NCBI GenBank assembly: GCA_021731025.1
Contig: JAKFYD010000003.1
Location: 30,138-94,137 of the forward strand
Origin: Pseudobdellovibrionaceae bacterium
Lineage (GTDB): Bacteria > Bdellovibrionota > Bdellovibrionia > Bdellovibrionales > Bdellovibrionaceae
Length of the DNA: 64,000 nt
Reading direction: 5' to 3'
Shown here piece after piece: positions 63,310-64,000 of the stretch. The translations under genes and the position numbers were made by a program. How positions within the stretch are numbered: the stretch's first letter is position 1; each line of letters begins with the position of its first letter. Under the pieces are notes generated by a model. The model was not told the DNA's origin, did no database searches, and saw only the letters and a program-made list of their open reading frames with translations.

Positions 63310-64000
63310 TTAAATTTTTAGGGCTAAAAGTGTACCTTCAAGTATAGCTTGCTTTGCATCTAATTCTATTGCCTTCAAGGCGCCACCGATCACGTGAACA
63401 TTGCTTTTACGATTGAGCTTTTCCGCAAGGTTTCGCTCGGACTCTTGACCTGCGCATATAATAATATGATCCACCTCAAGAATTTTTTCTTTTCTTTGGA
63501 ATTCCAGATGAAGGCCAACATCATCAATTTTAATATATTTAACGTTGCTCATCATTTCCACTCCTAGCTCCAAAAGCTCTTGGCGATGAATCCAAGCGGT
63601 GGTCTTTCCAAGGTGGGCGCCTAATTTTCCAGACTTTCTTTGTAGAAGATAGATCTTGCGTTCTGCAGGAGGAATTTTTTTCACCGCCAGTGATCCCGCA
63701 GTTTCTAAATTTTGGTCGACTCCCCAGAAATCCAAAAATTCTTGTAAATTTTCCGAAGCTTTGTTTCCCCCCTTCGCCAAAAATCGAGCGGTGTCGAAAC
63801 CAATCCCCCCAGCGCCGATAATGGCGACACGCTTTCCAGGAATGATTTTTCCGCTAAGGACATCTGTGTAAGAAACGACTTTTTGATTTTCAATTCCAGG
63901 AATTGAAATCTTTCGAGGTAAAGTTCCTGTCGAAATAATAATTTCATCGACAGGATTTTTTTGGAGTTCTTCAATGCTCATTTTTGTTTTTAAAAAAACT
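63310..64000 (-). CDS. 2,4-dienoyl-CoA-reductase-like flavoprotein, C-terminal part (cut by window edge)
   Basis: The frame is open to base 64000, so the N-terminal part lies outside. The 230 visible residues are the NAD(P)/FAD-binding part of the old-yellow-enzyme/FadH type: DEIIISTGTLPRKISIPGI, GKRVAIIGAGGIGFDTARFL (Rossmann GxGxxG), IYLLQRKSGKLGAHLGKTTAWIH, VDHIIICAGQESE and HVIGGAL. E. coli FadH has the same order after an N-terminal FMN barrel. Expected reaction: NADPH-dependent reduction of 2,4-dienoyl-CoA in unsaturated fatty-acid breakdown. Confidence 0.88.
   Translation of the reverse strand, partial: VFLKTKMSIEELQKNPVDEIIISTGTLPRKISIPGIENQKVVSYTDVLSGKIIPGKRVAIIGAGGIGFDTARFLAKGGNKASENLQEFLDFWGVDQNLETAGSLAVKKIPPAERKIYLLQRKSGKLGAHLGKTTAWIHRQELLELGVEMMSNVKYIKIDDVGLHLEFQRKEKILEVDHIIICAGQESERNLAEKLNRKSNVHVIGGALKAIELDAKQAILEGTLLALKI

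Noticed and set aside
1..64000. CRISPR arrays, prophage genes, rRNA operon
   Set aside because: No regularly spaced direct repeats, phage structural genes or rRNA sequences were seen.

Overview
The window looks like a chromosomal segment of a Gram-negative bacterium close to Bdellovibrio (Bdellovibrionota). This is inferred from gene content: no rRNA or other species marker is present. The supporting signs are a pheS-pheT-ihfA-merR-tRNA block; many predicted lipoproteins and exported proteins with Calx-beta, RCC1, LamG, NHL and beta-helix folds; a MotA/MotB pair away from any flagellar cluster; several FecR-like and beta-barrel proteins; and moderately low GC. I see no prophage, CRISPR array or plasmid backbone.

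Layout. 1-4418: translation and nucleoid block (pheS cut by the left edge, pheT, ihfA, a MerR regulator, a GUG-anticodon tRNA). 4437-5715: an IS481-like insertion sequence sitting inside a long palindrome just behind the tRNA. 5825-11384: an unknown exported protein, then a stress/energy group (P-loop kinase-like protein, tandem universal stress protein, divergent PEP synthase). 11557-12789: a glycosyltransferase-like gene without a usable start codon. 12983-25670: mostly envelope proteins (NHL-type lipoprotein, FecR/beta-barrel protein, beta-helix protein, trypsin-like protease, LamG-like lipoprotein, phospholipase-D-like lipoprotein, and a broken chimera of the LamG-like gene), with two housekeeping genes (Nei-like glycosylase, YaiI family) between them. 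26194-28088: three exported proteins built on one repeated unit. 28072-30764: an unknown exported protein and a truncated nitroreductase. 30923-34675: three related pilin-like proteins, two carrying C-terminal adhesion-type domains (RCC1 propeller, LamG). 35290-44400: a 1291-residue Calx-beta/propeller lipoprotein, divergent from two tandem FN3 plus SUMF1-like lipoproteins.

44549-51821 is the most interesting region. It encodes a membrane protein that appears to join a FliF-like periplasmic segment to a FliG-like cytoplasmic part, followed directly by MotA and MotB. Beside them are a FecR-like membrane protein, a HAMP/PP2C phosphatase, a PEGA-TPR lipoprotein and a small beta-barrel protein. 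My reading is a self-contained ion-driven motor module with its own rotor-like partner and regulators, used for something other than standard flagellar rotation or as an alternative stator/rotor set.

52067-64000: HNH nuclease, unknown exported proteins, an erythromycin-esterase-like protein, a minimal PqiA/PqiB pair, a DNA-repair pair (ligase-associated-type MBL exonuclease and a PD-(D/E)XK plus XPD/DinG-like Fe-S helicase), galU, an MscS channel, and the C-terminal part of a 2,4-dienoyl-CoA-reductase-like flavoprotein cut by the right edge.

A 15-bp palindrome GTCTC-N5-GAGAC recurs next to several of the exported-protein genes (16028, 20041, 39164, 54190, degenerate at 25832) and may be a shared operator.
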